Source: Balneola sp. | GTDB taxonomy: Bacteria; Bacteroidota; Rhodothermia; Balneolales; Balneolaceae | NCBI GenBank assembly: GCA_017643645.1 | Contig: JAEPNB010000005.1 | Location: 1-64,000, forward strand | DNA: 64,000 nucleotides | Reading direction: 5' to 3' | Shown here: positions 34,842 through 43,340 of the stretch, piece after piece | Position numbering within the stretch: the first letter of the stretch is position 1 | How the letters are laid out: each line of letters opens with the position of its first letter | Translations under genes and position numbers: made by a program | Notes under the pieces: generated by a model | Seen by the model: only the letters and a program-made list of their open reading frames with translations | What the model was told of the DNA's origin: nothing | The model's database searches: none

Positions 34842-34897
34842 GTTGATAAGTGAATAAGTGAATAAGTTCTTCCTTATTAACTAATCTACCAATCAAC
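34842..34897. repeat. imperfect inverted repeat between acylase and DDAH-like genes
   Basis: GTTGATAAGTGAATAAGTGA and four more bases (34842-34866) face CTTATTAACTAATCTACCAA and four more (34873-34897), 25-base arms with several mismatches and a six-base centre. The 3' end lies just past the stop of the next gene. Confidence 0.6.
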
Positions 34898-34903
34898 TAA
34901 ACC

Positions 34904-35800
34904 CTACCACAACATCATTTTCATACAGAATACACTACCGCCGCTTTTCAGATATTCAGCAGTACTGAATTCATGCACATTAAAATCATGATCTCTCAAT
35001 TTCTGGTTTACATCCGTGCAGCCTTGCTGAATAAACACATTTTTGCCGTCAGGAGATGTTGCGTTACAGGCAAAAAGTTCCTCTGCTTCATATTTAGATG
35101 CTTCAATAACATTGTCGAATAAAGCATGGATCAGATCCAGTCCATTCTTGGTAAAAGCTTTCGGATAGATCAGTGCAGTTTTTTGATCCAGAATACATAA
35201 GCAAGTATCTAAGTGATAGAATTTTTCATTCAAAAGCTCCAATCTAATTACCGGCACATCATACATATCAGCTATTAAGTCGTACACTTCTTGAGAAGAA
35301 CGAAATCCGTACCCACCCCAGATCAGGCCCGTTTTGTAGTGCCAAAGTGCATCACCCATTCCTTCAAAATCTTCAAATTTATCTTCATCTAAATGAAATA
35401 CCTGATAACTACTGTCTTCATACATTTTTTGAATGTGTGGCACTTCCCCTTTACGTTCATCGGCATGCATCACGCTCATCAATACTTTTTTATTACCGCT
35501 CTCATCTATATATGGCAGACTCTGATTTGCGCAAAAAACCATATCCGGCAATCCACGAACGCCTTCCAGTACATGTATATCAAAACCTAATTCTTCGTAG
35601 CCGTTTTTCAGATGCTCCCACTCATCCATCGCAGCCATTTTATCAATTTGTCCCACATGACCTTTCATATGCGGATTAATTACATACTCAACGGCGAAAT
35701 GGGTTGGTTTTACTAACAATACTTTTTTAGGAGCCGGCATCGGCTTCAGATCAGCTATTGTAAAATCCAGTTCATTTATGGTAGAAATTACTTTTTTCAT
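34904..35800 (-). CDS. amidinotransferase/DDAH-like guanidino hydrolase
   Basis: The beta/alpha propeller family of arginine deiminase, dimethylargininase and amidinotransferase is indicated by LPDMVFCANQSLPY (substrate-loop Asp), EGMGDALWH, His196/Asp198 in FYHLDTC and the catalytic Cys292 in SGGSVFCMKMM. Members hydrolyse guanidino groups of arginine, methylarginine or citrulline-type compounds; the exact substrate cannot be read. The start is the ATG at 35800, since the 20 residues upstream are not family-like. Length then is 298. Confidence 0.82.
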   Translation of the reverse strand: MKKVISTINELDFTIADLKPMPAPKKVLLVKPTHFAVEYVINPHMKGHVGQIDKMAAMDEWEHLKNGYEELGFDIHVLEGVRGLPDMVFCANQSLPYIDESGNKKVLMSVMHADERKGEVPHIQKMYEDSSYQVFHLDEDKFEDFEGMGDALWHYKTGLIWGGYGFRSSQEVYDLIADMYDVPVIRLELLNEKFYHLDTCLCILDQKTALIYPKAFTKNGLDLIHALFDNVIEASKYEAEELFACNATSPDGKNVFIQQGCTDVNQKLRDHDFNVHEFSTAEYLKSGGSVFCMKMMLW

Positions 35801-35937
35801 GTATGTATTTTGAAGATTTGACAGGACATTAAAGATCAGAAAAAACTTGTGTCGGAACAAATTTGAAAGAGTTTAATTGTTAATGAAAAGCACAAACAAT
35901 TCCCTATTTTCCATCAATAAAAAATTTCATTATCTCT

Positions 35938-37131
35938 ATGTCTACTAAGAATTTGATAATTGCCTTCGGTGGCGTTTCTCCTGAACATGAAGTTTCTGTG
36001 CTTTCAGCTATACAAGCTATTTCCAGTATGGAAAACTCTCAATATAACCTCGTTCCGTTGTATATAAGTAAGTCCGGAAAATGGTTTACAGGCAACCAGC
36101 TTTTAGAATTAGAAACTTACAAGGATTTGTCCTTACTGGAGAAAAATGCTCTTCAATGCGCTTTTGTTAAAGATGACATCGGAAGAACACATCTTAAACA
36201 ACAAAATTCTGCGGGATTATTTTCGAAGCCTAAATCTTATCCTGTTTACGCAGTAGTTTGTGCATTTCATGGCAGTGGAGGAGAAAACGGTGCGTTTCAG
36301 GGAATTTGCGAATTCTTTAATGTGCCTTATACAGGAAGCGATGTTTTGGCTTCTTCTTTAGGGATGGATAAAGTAAAAGCCAAGCAAGTGTGTGTTGCCA
36401 ATGATATCCCGGTAACAGACAGCCTGGATTTTTATGAATCAAACTGGGAAACAGATCAGGAAACAATAATCAAAGAAGCTGAAATTCTTGGATATCCACT
36501 GATCGTTAAGCCATGCAGTTTAGGAAGCAGTATTGGTGTGGCTAAAGCTGCTTCAAAAGAAGAGTTAATCAACGCAGTTGAAATGGCTTTCAGGTACGAC
36601 GCTCACTTATTGATCGAAGAAGCTGTTCATCCGCTGATGGAAATAAATTGTTCGGTTTTAGGTACAGCACAGGAATGCCGTGCCAGTGTATGCGAAAAAC
36701 CTTTGGGAACTACAGAAACACTTTCTTTTAAAGATAAATATCAAAGCGGAGAAGGCGCCGATAAAGGAATGGCTTCTGCTGATCGTGTTATTCCCGCTGA
36801 CATCTCTTCTGAGCTTACCGAAGAAATCAGAGAGCTTGCAATACGGACTTTTCAGACATTCGGTGCAAGCGGAGTTGCACGATTAGATTTTTTGGTGGAT
36901 GCTGAAACAGAACAAGTTTATTTCAATGAGATCAATACTATTCCAGGTTCTTTTTCATTCTATTTATGGGATAAGTCTGACATCTCATTTAAACAACTCA
37001 TTGATGAATTGATAGAAATTGCTATCCGAAATCATCAGCAAAAAAATGGCCGTGTTCAAAGTTATGACACTAACTTATTGAATGAAAAAGCGGTAAAAGG
37101 CATTAAAGGATTAAAAGGTATTAAAAACTAA
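35938..37131 (+). CDS. ddl: D-alanine--D-alanine ligase
   Basis: This ATP-grasp ligase makes the D-Ala-D-Ala dipeptide of peptidoglycan. The N-terminal GGVSPEHEVSVLSA, central AFHGSGGENGAFQGI, YTGSDVLASSLGMDK, PLIVKPCSLGSSIG and C-terminal FNEINTIPGSFSFYLW are all standard. At 397 residues it is longer than the ~310-residue enterobacterial form, with a linker of the Ddl type seen in Bacteroidetes. It ends in a repetitive GIKGLKGIKN tail that adds nothing known. The next gene begins three bases after the stop, so this is operonic. Confidence 0.93.
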   Translation: MSTKNLIIAFGGVSPEHEVSVLSAIQAISSMENSQYNLVPLYISKSGKWFTGNQLLELETYKDLSLLEKNALQCAFVKDDIGRTHLKQQNSAGLFSKPKSYPVYAVVCAFHGSGGENGAFQGICEFFNVPYTGSDVLASSLGMDKVKAKQVCVANDIPVTDSLDFYESNWETDQETIIKEAEILGYPLIVKPCSLGSSIGVAKAASKEELINAVEMAFRYDAHLLIEEAVHPLMEINCSVLGTAQECRASVCEKPLGTTETLSFKDKYQSGEGADKGMASADRVIPADISSELTEEIRELAIRTFQTFGASGVARLDFLVDAETEQVYFNEINTIPGSFSFYLWDKSDISFKQLIDELIEIAIRNHQQKNGRVQSYDTNLLNEKAVKGIKGLKGIKN

Positions 37132-37134
37132 TTT

Positions 37135-38565
37135 ATGAGATTAAAGGCGACAAGCATACTGTGTGCACTTTTTCTGGTTATTTCCTGTGGAAAAAGCACG
37201 GAAGTAACCATAGTAGATGACTCTTCGGGAATTTTGCCCGGCGAAAAAGCTAATAATGAATTGCCATCTGAAAGAACGGTAATTCAGGACGATTTTACAG
37301 CTATCAAAATTGGTGAACTTAATGCTATCCGAACGTTAGATCCTCTTTTTGGAACTACCGGAAGTGAATTTCGGGTTTTTTCCTTGATTTATGACGGATT
37401 AACCCGGATTGATTCTGAAGGTTTCGTCCAGCCTGCAATAGCTAAAAACTGGACGATCAGCCGGGATTCCCTACGTTATACTTTTACACTTCGTGATAAT
37501 GTATTCTATCATAGTGACTCAAGATTTACCAGCGGAATCGGAAGACAGGTAGTTCCTGAAGACATTGTAAAGAGCTTTGAAAGAATGGCATCAATTCTGG
37601 TTCCCGATAATGCAGCTCAGTTATTTACATCCATAAAAGGGTTTAATTCATTTCACACTGAACAGACATACATCAAAATTCCTGCGAATCGTACTATCAA
37701 TTCCATTGAGGGAATTTCTGTTTCAAATGACACAACTTTGGTAATGCAGTTATCTAAAAAAGACAACAAGTTTTTGGAGAAACTGGCTCATCCACTGGCT
37801 TCTGTTTATCCTGAGGAGAGCCTTCCTCCAAACAAAACACCTATTTTAAAGCCCATCGGAACCGGAGGTTATTATCTTGCTCAGAAGAAAAACAACCTTC
37901 TTATTCTTGCTTCTAATGACGACTACTTTCAAGAACAAACCGTTCCAACGCGTATTGACATCACTCACGGGAAAAAAGAAGCTGAGCTGTATCAGGATTT
38001 TGACAAAGGCGCTCTAGACGCTCTGGTTGAAATTGGGCCGAGTACTATTCAACAGGTTACCGATTCAACAGGATCGTTAGGTTTTATGTTTGAGTCAGCT
38101 TTTTCGCTTTACGATCCTTCAATTAATAATGAAATCAACTTCTACTACAATCCTGAATCGGGTAATACTTCTTTATTTTCTTTTATAACTGCTCAGAATG
38201 ACGATTTTTATGGTTTCGAGAGCCCATTAGGCGACTTGACCTTTCATAATAAATCACAGCAACCCGACAGCCCGGCAAAGCTTACCGCTTATATTGCGTA
38301 CACAGAAAATCCGGCAGAAGTTTTTCTAGCCGATGCCATTGCCGAAAAAATATCAAGCACGGGTGTTACCATCGTAATGAATTCATCTTATGCCGTAACT
38401 GAAGATGTCACATTTTCAACCGTTTATTTTCCTTCCGCCGCTAAAGCTATATCCTGGAAAATGCCGGTTCTTATTTTGTCAAAGCCAACGATATCAGGGA
38501 TTGTGATCTCCAAACATCCGTGGAATATCTCTTTTGATGGGGTAACTATTAATCAATCAAAATAA
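37135..38565 (+). CDS. peptide-type ABC transporter substrate-binding lipoprotein
   Basis: A lipoprotein signal (ALFLVISC, Cys18) precedes a family-5 solute-binding fold: LNAIRTLDPLFGTTGSEFRV, IYDGLTRID, WTISRDSLRYTFTLRDNVFY, and KPIGTGGYYL. These bind oligopeptides or similar solutes outside the cytosol. No permease or ATPase gene is adjacent, so it may serve a distant transporter or act as a binding protein. It sits between ddl (3 bases) and nadK (1 base) in a tight operon. The 476 residues lack the full C-terminal lobe of the longest members. Confidence 0.85.
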   Translation: MRLKATSILCALFLVISCGKSTEVTIVDDSSGILPGEKANNELPSERTVIQDDFTAIKIGELNAIRTLDPLFGTTGSEFRVFSLIYDGLTRIDSEGFVQPAIAKNWTISRDSLRYTFTLRDNVFYHSDSRFTSGIGRQVVPEDIVKSFERMASILVPDNAAQLFTSIKGFNSFHTEQTYIKIPANRTINSIEGISVSNDTTLVMQLSKKDNKFLEKLAHPLASVYPEESLPPNKTPILKPIGTGGYYLAQKKNNLLILASNDDYFQEQTVPTRIDITHGKKEAELYQDFDKGALDALVEIGPSTIQQVTDSTGSLGFMFESAFSLYDPSINNEINFYYNPESGNTSLFSFITAQNDDFYGFESPLGDLTFHNKSQQPDSPAKLTAYIAYTENPAEVFLADAIAEKISSTGVTIVMNSSYAVTEDVTFSTVYFPSAAKAISWKMPVLILSKPTISGIVISKHPWNISFDGVTINQSK

Positions 38566-38566
38566 C

Positions 38567-39436
38567 ATGAAATTTGCTGTAGTTGCCAATCCCAATAAAT
38601 TTGAAGTAAAAGAGGTTCTTAAAGAAACAATAGATTGGGCGGGCGAGAATTCTGTTTCTCTTTTGATCTCTGAAGAAACCTGTAAGCTAACCGGGTTCCA
38701 TAATCCTGATGTAATTCAAAAAACCAATTCTGACAAGCAAGCCATTGATGAATGCGATGTAGTTATAGTAATTGGCGGGGATGGCACAATTTTATATACA
38801 GCCAGAATTTCATCTCATTCTTCCAAACCAATTTTGGGAGTAAACGGTGGTCGCTTGGGTTTTATGACTGACACCAGATTTGAAGATCTAAAAGAAGCGC
38901 TTCAAAAAGTAAAAAGCGGAAACTATACAATCGACAAACGTCATTTTCTTAAAGCAGTAGATTCTACCGGCAATGAATACTATGCTTTGAATGAATTTTT
39001 ATTCGCTCGCAAAGATTCTACAGCCATGATCAATATAACGGCTGAATATGACGGTAGTTTGATCAACACATACTGGGCGGATGGATTAATTGTTGCCTCC
39101 TCAACCGGCTCAACAGCGTATAATTTATCTTCAGGTGGACCGATCGTTGTTCCCGGATCTGGAGTGATGCTGGTTACGCCTATTAATCCACACACGTTAA
39201 CTACACGACCTTTGGTAGTTCGATCAGACAAACCACTGAAGATCAGAGTAGAAGAACAGGAAAGTGATGTTTCGTTTTCATATGATGGGGTGCATTGTAA
39301 AGTGGATACGCTGCCGCTGGAAGTTGAAATTATAGCTTCTGATCTGGCCTTTAACTTAATAAGATTACCCGGTCAGGATTACTTTGAAACACTCAGGAAT
39401 AAATTGATGTGGGGAAAAGACTCGAGAAGAAATTAA
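38567..39436 (+). CDS. nadK: NAD kinase
   Basis: NAD kinase phosphorylates NAD to NADP. GGDGTILYTAR is the ATP/NAD-kinase motif, followed by GVNGGRLGFMTD, ALNEFLFARKDS, GLIVASSTGSTAYNLSSGGP and INPHTLTTRPLVV, all diagnostic. The 289-residue length is typical. It is translated one base after the binding-protein gene. Confidence 0.95.
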   Translation: MKFAVVANPNKFEVKEVLKETIDWAGENSVSLLISEETCKLTGFHNPDVIQKTNSDKQAIDECDVVIVIGGDGTILYTARISSHSSKPILGVNGGRLGFMTDTRFEDLKEALQKVKSGNYTIDKRHFLKAVDSTGNEYYALNEFLFARKDSTAMINITAEYDGSLINTYWADGLIVASSTGSTAYNLSSGGPIVVPGSGVMLVTPINPHTLTTRPLVVRSDKPLKIRVEEQESDVSFSYDGVHCKVDTLPLEVEIIASDLAFNLIRLPGQDYFETLRNKLMWGKDSRRN

Positions 39437-39437
39437 G

Positions 39438-39509
39438 AATTTTGAATGCTGAATTATGATTTTTGAAATCGAATTAATTCAACATTCATCATTTATAATT
39501 CATAATTTT
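39438..39509. repeat. AT-rich inverted repeat between nadK and mdh
   Basis: The segment is made of GAATTTTGAATG, GAATTATGA and the facing CATTCATCATTTATAATTC blocks, which pair imperfectly. It resembles the ATG/GAA-type low-complexity hairpins common in this group. A weak call. Confidence 0.4.
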
Positions 39510-39558
39510 GGGGCCTGAAAGGGATTTTTATAAAACTTAATCACAAACAAACAATCTA

Positions 39559-40515
39559 ATGAAAGTAACAGTTGTAGGAGCAGGTGGAAATGTTGGTTCA
39601 ACCGTGGCATTAAGCGTTGCTCAAAGAGACTTCGCTAAAGAAGTGATCGCCGTTGATCTGGAACGCAAAGAAGACGATAAAACATTTTACCCCTCAAAAG
39701 GAAGAGCTTTAGATCAGTGGGAAGCATCACCGATTCATTTGTTCGATACAAGAGTTAAAGGAACTACTGATTATGCAGATACTGCAAATTCAGATGTTTG
39801 TGTGATTACAGCCGGTGTTCCGAGAAGACCGGGAATGAGCCGTGACGATCTTTTAGAGATCAACGCAAATATTGTTAGAAGCGTAACTGAGCAATTGGTA
39901 AAGCACTCTCCCGATACGATCATTATTGTGGTTTCAAACCCGCTGGATGTGATGGTTCAGGTAGCTAAAGATTCTTCCGGACTTCCGTACGAGAAAGTAA
40001 TGGGAATGGCAGGAATCTTAGACACTGCTCGTTACCGTGCGTTCATCGCTGAAGAACTGGACGTTTCTCCTAAAGACATTCAAGCATTGTTGATGGGTGG
40101 ACATGGTGATACTATGGTTCCGCTTCCAAGATTTACTACACTTGCCGGAATGCCAATTACACACTTCATTTCTGATGAAAGACTGGAAGAAATTGTAAAC
40201 CGTGCTAAAAAAGGTGGTGGTGAGATCGTTGGTTTGATGGGAACATCAGCTTGGTATGCTCCCGGTGCTGCTGCTGCTCAGATGGTAGAAGCAATACTGC
40301 TTGACCAAAACCGAATTTTCCCGGTTTGCGCTCATATTGACGGCCAGTACGGCGTTGATGACCTTTACATCGGTGTTCCGGTGAAGTTAGGCAAAGGCGG
40401 AATCAAAGAAGTAATTGAGGTTGAATTAACCAAAGAAGAAACCGATCTTATGCATCAGTCGGCTGATGCTGTGCGAGGCACACTCAACGACTTTAAAAAA
40501 CTAATGAATAAGTAA
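39559..40515 (+). CDS. mdh: malate dehydrogenase
   Basis: This LDH-type malate dehydrogenase of the TCA cycle has an NAD fold VTVVGAGGNVGSTVA. ITAGVPRRPGMSRDDLL carries the malate-specific arginine pair, GILDTARYRAFIAEEL the next conserved segment, and GGHGDTMVPLPR the catalytic His. The 318-residue length matches. Its 3' flank holds a 38-base sequence that is repeated exactly after the third gene downstream. Confidence 0.95.
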   Translation: MKVTVVGAGGNVGSTVALSVAQRDFAKEVIAVDLERKEDDKTFYPSKGRALDQWEASPIHLFDTRVKGTTDYADTANSDVCVITAGVPRRPGMSRDDLLEINANIVRSVTEQLVKHSPDTIIIVVSNPLDVMVQVAKDSSGLPYEKVMGMAGILDTARYRAFIAEELDVSPKDIQALLMGGHGDTMVPLPRFTTLAGMPITHFISDERLEEIVNRAKKGGGEIVGLMGTSAWYAPGAAAAQMVEAILLDQNRIFPVCAHIDGQYGVDDLYIGVPVKLGKGGIKEVIEVELTKEETDLMHQSADAVRGTLNDFKKLMNK

Positions 40516-40516
40516 A

Positions 40517-40554
40517 CAAACGAGGACTAAGGTCTTCACTACTTGCATTTATAA
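40517..40554 (+). repeat. 38-nt direct repeat, copy 1 (mdh 3' flank)
   Basis: An exact match to 43234-43271. It opens with CAAAC, then GAGGAC-TAAG-GTCTTC (a small hairpin with one G-U), then CACTACTTGCATTTATAA. It begins two bases after the mdh stop and runs straight into a terminator. Confidence 0.95.
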
Positions 40555-40588
40555 TCCCTCTCAAGAATTTCTTGTGAGGGATTTTTTT
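40554..40588 (+). terminator. terminator after mdh
   Basis: TCCCTCTCAAGA (40555-40566) pairs with TCTTGTGAGGGA (40570-40581), one mismatch, followed by T7. Confidence 0.85.
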
Positions 40589-40684
40589 GTTAAACAGTTG
40601 ACTTAATTTTACTTTTCTATCAATAGTTTGTAACAAATTGTTTTAGCTATACTCTTGCATCTAACCTTTAACTAATACTGATGA

Positions 40685-42049
40685 ATGAGATTTAAACCGC
40701 TTATTTTAATAAAGATTGCCCTTCTAGTATATCTATTTTCAATAAATTGTTCTGATGTAAGTGTAAACAGTAATGAAAATAACGTATCAATTCCAGTAGA
40801 GGGCGTTTATGTTATCCCTGATATAAATAACGACAATGTTTGGGGAATTTCTTCAAATGAACAAACTCCAAAAAATAAACCTACTACACTTGGAGTTTTA
40901 ACTGAAAAACAAAAGGAAACTTTATTTGACCTACTTAAAGCCTACTCCCAAAAAAAGAACAGAGAATATGTAGCATTCTTTAGTGAAAAAAAAGGCAATA
41001 AAAATAACAAATTTAAGTACACCTATTTCAAGTTAAAACCTACAGAAAATACTTTGGTTAAAGCAGATGGGAAAAAATTGTTTTACTACTGGGTAAAAAT
41101 AAATCCCGAAGATGGTTCAATTGTTAATGTGTTAGCAAGTATAGTTCCTTATACGGCGGATGAACTACTTAAAATGAAGGAATGGAAAAAACACTTAAAG
41201 AAAAAACTCGCCAATATGAATACCCTACCTAAAAAGAAAGGTAGTTCAGATTGTGAGACAGCAGAGAATACTCCACCGGTGTATAATCCTGATACTAATA
41301 CATATGAATATGGAGATATAGTAGTGTGCGATAGTGAAGACGAAGAAATAAGTGACGGAAACGGGGGCGGAGATGGTGGCCCACCTCCTAATCCTGATTA
41401 CTGTTACGATACTACCACTTGTGAACAAGACACAAATCCGGATGGAGGCGGGCAAGGAAGTGATCCAACAACAAGCTGCCCCGCAGGTTATGTTAAGGAT
41501 AAAGATGATAACTGTGTGAAAGGAGAAGAACCTTGTGCAGGGAATCCTATTAAAAAACCTCGTATTGCTTCCCAAAAAAATAGTGGCTTGAATGGGGGGA
41601 GGCGTGGTTATACCCGCTCAGGTGGCAAACAATTTCATGAAGGAATTGACATAGAAAACCCAGTTGGGAATGCTATTTTTAGCCCTTACGACGGTAATAT
41701 TGATGGATATGGGTATGATGAAAAAGGATTAGGATACTATGTCACTATCCGATTTAGAGTTAATGGGGTATATCATTTAATGAGATTTGCACATTTACAA
41801 AAAGATAGCTGGCCGCCAAATGGAAGTAGTATAAATGCAGGAGATGTTATCGGCATTCAAGGTACAAGCGGTAATATATTTAATGCAATTGCTCAAGGAC
41901 TCACAAAAGCACATACCCACGTCACAACTTTTAAAAGGACAGGAGGAGGATGGACTCATGAAATTGACTATACTAAAGTTAATCCTGAAGCTTTATTAAC
42001 TACTAAATTTGATGAAGATGGTAATCCTATCCCTAGCACTGTTTGCTAA
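40685..42049 (+). CDS. M23-family metallopeptidase lipoprotein with Cys-rich linker
   Basis: A lipoprotein signal (LLVYLFSINC) precedes a 180-residue domain of unknown fold. Then comes a Gly/Asp/Cys-rich linker with about seven cysteines (ISDGNGGGDGGPPPNPDYC, CPAGYVKDKDDNC), and a C-terminal M23 (LytM-like) domain. Zn ligands are visible: His318 and Asp322 (FHEGIDIENP) and the HxH pair His410/His412 (KAHTHVTTF), with His370 in FAHL. M23 enzymes cut peptidoglycan cross-bridges. The protein ends in Cys. The DNA is AT-richer than mdh. It lies between the 38-nt repeats with two secreted paralogs. Confidence 0.85.
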   Translation: MRFKPLILIKIALLVYLFSINCSDVSVNSNENNVSIPVEGVYVIPDINNDNVWGISSNEQTPKNKPTTLGVLTEKQKETLFDLLKAYSQKKNREYVAFFSEKKGNKNNKFKYTYFKLKPTENTLVKADGKKLFYYWVKINPEDGSIVNVLASIVPYTADELLKMKEWKKHLKKKLANMNTLPKKKGSSDCETAENTPPVYNPDTNTYEYGDIVVCDSEDEEISDGNGGGDGGPPPNPDYCYDTTTCEQDTNPDGGGQGSDPTTSCPAGYVKDKDDNCVKGEEPCAGNPIKKPRIASQKNSGLNGGRRGYTRSGGKQFHEGIDIENPVGNAIFSPYDGNIDGYGYDEKGLGYYVTIRFRVNGVYHLMRFAHLQKDSWPPNGSSINAGDVIGIQGTSGNIFNAIAQGLTKAHTHVTTFKRTGGGWTHEIDYTKVNPEALLTTKFDEDGNPIPSTVC

Positions 42050-42075
42050 ACCTATAAAATTTAAAGAAAATCACT

Positions 42076-42660
42076 ATGAAATATACATATACTTTTATCT
42101 CCATTATAGCTTTATTAGTTTTATCTCAAAGTTTATTTGCTCAAGGAGGAACGGATCAAACTATTACTCAAAACCCTCTTAACACTCAACCAAGAGGAAA
42201 TAATGTACTTACCAAAGCTCAGTATCAACAGATAACATACAATGGATACACCATAGAACAATTAAACTCGATCGCAGGTGATGAAGAACTACTTTATGAC
42301 ATTTTTGGAAGCCCCACTTCAAAGAAAGTCTCTAGTTTTGGGAATATATCATACTCTTTTTATGGCTTTTCGCTAGGTTATTTTACTGAAACTCCCCAAG
42401 ATTATATATCAGGTTTTACTTCTTCAACAACTTCCGCATTGACAGTGAAAGTGCTCGGTAAAACTATACAGGTAGGCGATAGTTTTGAAGAATTAACACA
42501 TAAATTTGGTGAGAATTTAAAAATTGTCTTTATGCCGGAATTAAGTGATAATATCATTGTTATCTTTACTTACATGGATAATGAATATGATGGATTGCAA
42601 TTATATCTAGATAAGTCAACATACAATATCCAAGAGATCGTTTATTTCGTAAATCCCTGA
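42076..42660 (+). CDS. secreted protein of unknown function, tandem paralog 1
   Basis: A signal peptide (LLVLSQSLFAQ) is followed by a 170-residue domain with the core AQYQQITYNGYTIEQLNS, YISGFTSSTTSALTVKVLG and VGDSFEELTHKFG, ending EIVYFVNP. I do not recognise the family. The next gene encodes a close relative end to end, ten bases further on. The spacing (26 bases after the M23 gene) suggests one operon. An inhibitor, adaptor or immunity-like partner for the M23 lipoprotein is possible but unproven. Confidence 0.8.
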   Translation: MKYTYTFISIIALLVLSQSLFAQGGTDQTITQNPLNTQPRGNNVLTKAQYQQITYNGYTIEQLNSIAGDEELLYDIFGSPTSKKVSSFGNISYSFYGFSLGYFTETPQDYISGFTSSTTSALTVKVLGKTIQVGDSFEELTHKFGENLKIVFMPELSDNIIVIFTYMDNEYDGLQLYLDKSTYNIQEIVYFVNP

Positions 42661-42670
42661 AAATTGTTAA

Positions 42671-43219
42671 ATGAGATTGACTATAACCTTTATCTATTTG
42701 TTGGGATTATCTAATGTTTTACAAGCCCAAAACCCATTGGCTACACAGCCCCATGGAATAAATATAATCTCAGATTCTCAATATCAACAGATTAAATACA
42801 ATGGTTATACCATTGATCAACTAAATTCTGTAGCCGATGATCAGGAATTACTTACTGATATATTTGGTAATCTAATTTCTAAGGAGATCTCGGATATTGG
42901 ATATGCATCATACACTTTTAGCGGTTTAACTTTAGGTTACAGCACTCAATATGAAGAAGATTATATATCCGGTTTTACAGCTACTTCTCGTTCTGCACTA
43001 ACCGTAAAAGTTTTAGGCGAATCAATTAGAGTGGGCGATTCTTTTGATTTGATGAAACAGAAATTTGGAAGTGATGTCAAAATAAAGCCTTCTACGCTTC
43101 GAGCGCCTGATTACATTTTGATATTTGATATGGAGGTAAATGAATGGGATGGACTGCTCATTTATTTTGATGCATCTACCAACCAGGTAAAAGAAATTAC
43201 CTATTTCATAAATCCTTAA
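42671..43219 (+). CDS. secreted protein of unknown function, tandem paralog 2
   Basis: This is the duplicate of the previous gene. A shorter signal peptide (ending VLQAQ) is followed by the same core: SQYQQIKYNGYTIDQLNS, YISGFTATSRSALTVKVLG, VGDSFDLMKQKFG, EITYFINP. The two align along their whole length with few gaps. Function is unknown. The stop is followed within 15 bases by the second 38-nt repeat and a terminator, closing the cassette. Confidence 0.8.
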   Translation: MRLTITFIYLLGLSNVLQAQNPLATQPHGINIISDSQYQQIKYNGYTIDQLNSVADDQELLTDIFGNLISKEISDIGYASYTFSGLTLGYSTQYEEDYISGFTATSRSALTVKVLGESIRVGDSFDLMKQKFGSDVKIKPSTLRAPDYILIFDMEVNEWDGLLIYFDASTNQVKEITYFINP

Positions 43220-43233
43220 GAGTATTAATCAAG

Positions 43234-43271
43234 CAAACGAGGACTAAGGTCTTCACTACTTGCATTTATAA
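43234..43271 (+). repeat. 38-nt direct repeat, copy 2
   Basis: Exact copy of 40517-40554, 14 bases after the stop of the second paralog. It again leads directly into a terminator, but that terminator's stem sequence differs from the one after mdh. Confidence 0.95.
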
Positions 43272-43300
43272 AGCCCTTCGAATTTCGGAGGGCTTTTTTA
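43272..43300 (+). terminator. terminator closing the M23 cassette
   Basis: AGCCCTTCGAA (43272-43282) pairs with TTCGGAGGGCT (43284-43294), one G-U-type mismatch, then T6. Confidence 0.85.
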
Positions 43301-43301
43301 T

Positions 43302-43331
43302 TTGTCTAGACAATTAACTTGTACAATTGTA
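43302..43331 (+). promoter_or_regulatory. palindromic operator candidates before toxin-antitoxin genes
   Basis: Perfect palindromes TTGTCTAGACAA (43302-43313) and TACAATTGTA (43322-43331) share TTGT/ACAA half-sites and lie 10-38 bases before the toxin ATG. Type II toxin-antitoxin operons are usually autorepressed at such sites; binding is inferred. Confidence 0.5.
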
Positions 43332-43340
43332 TATTTATTC

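Noticed and set aside
40685-42049. M23 gene as a phage endolysin
   Set aside because: It has a lipoprotein signal and a long Cys-rich linker, with no phage genes around.
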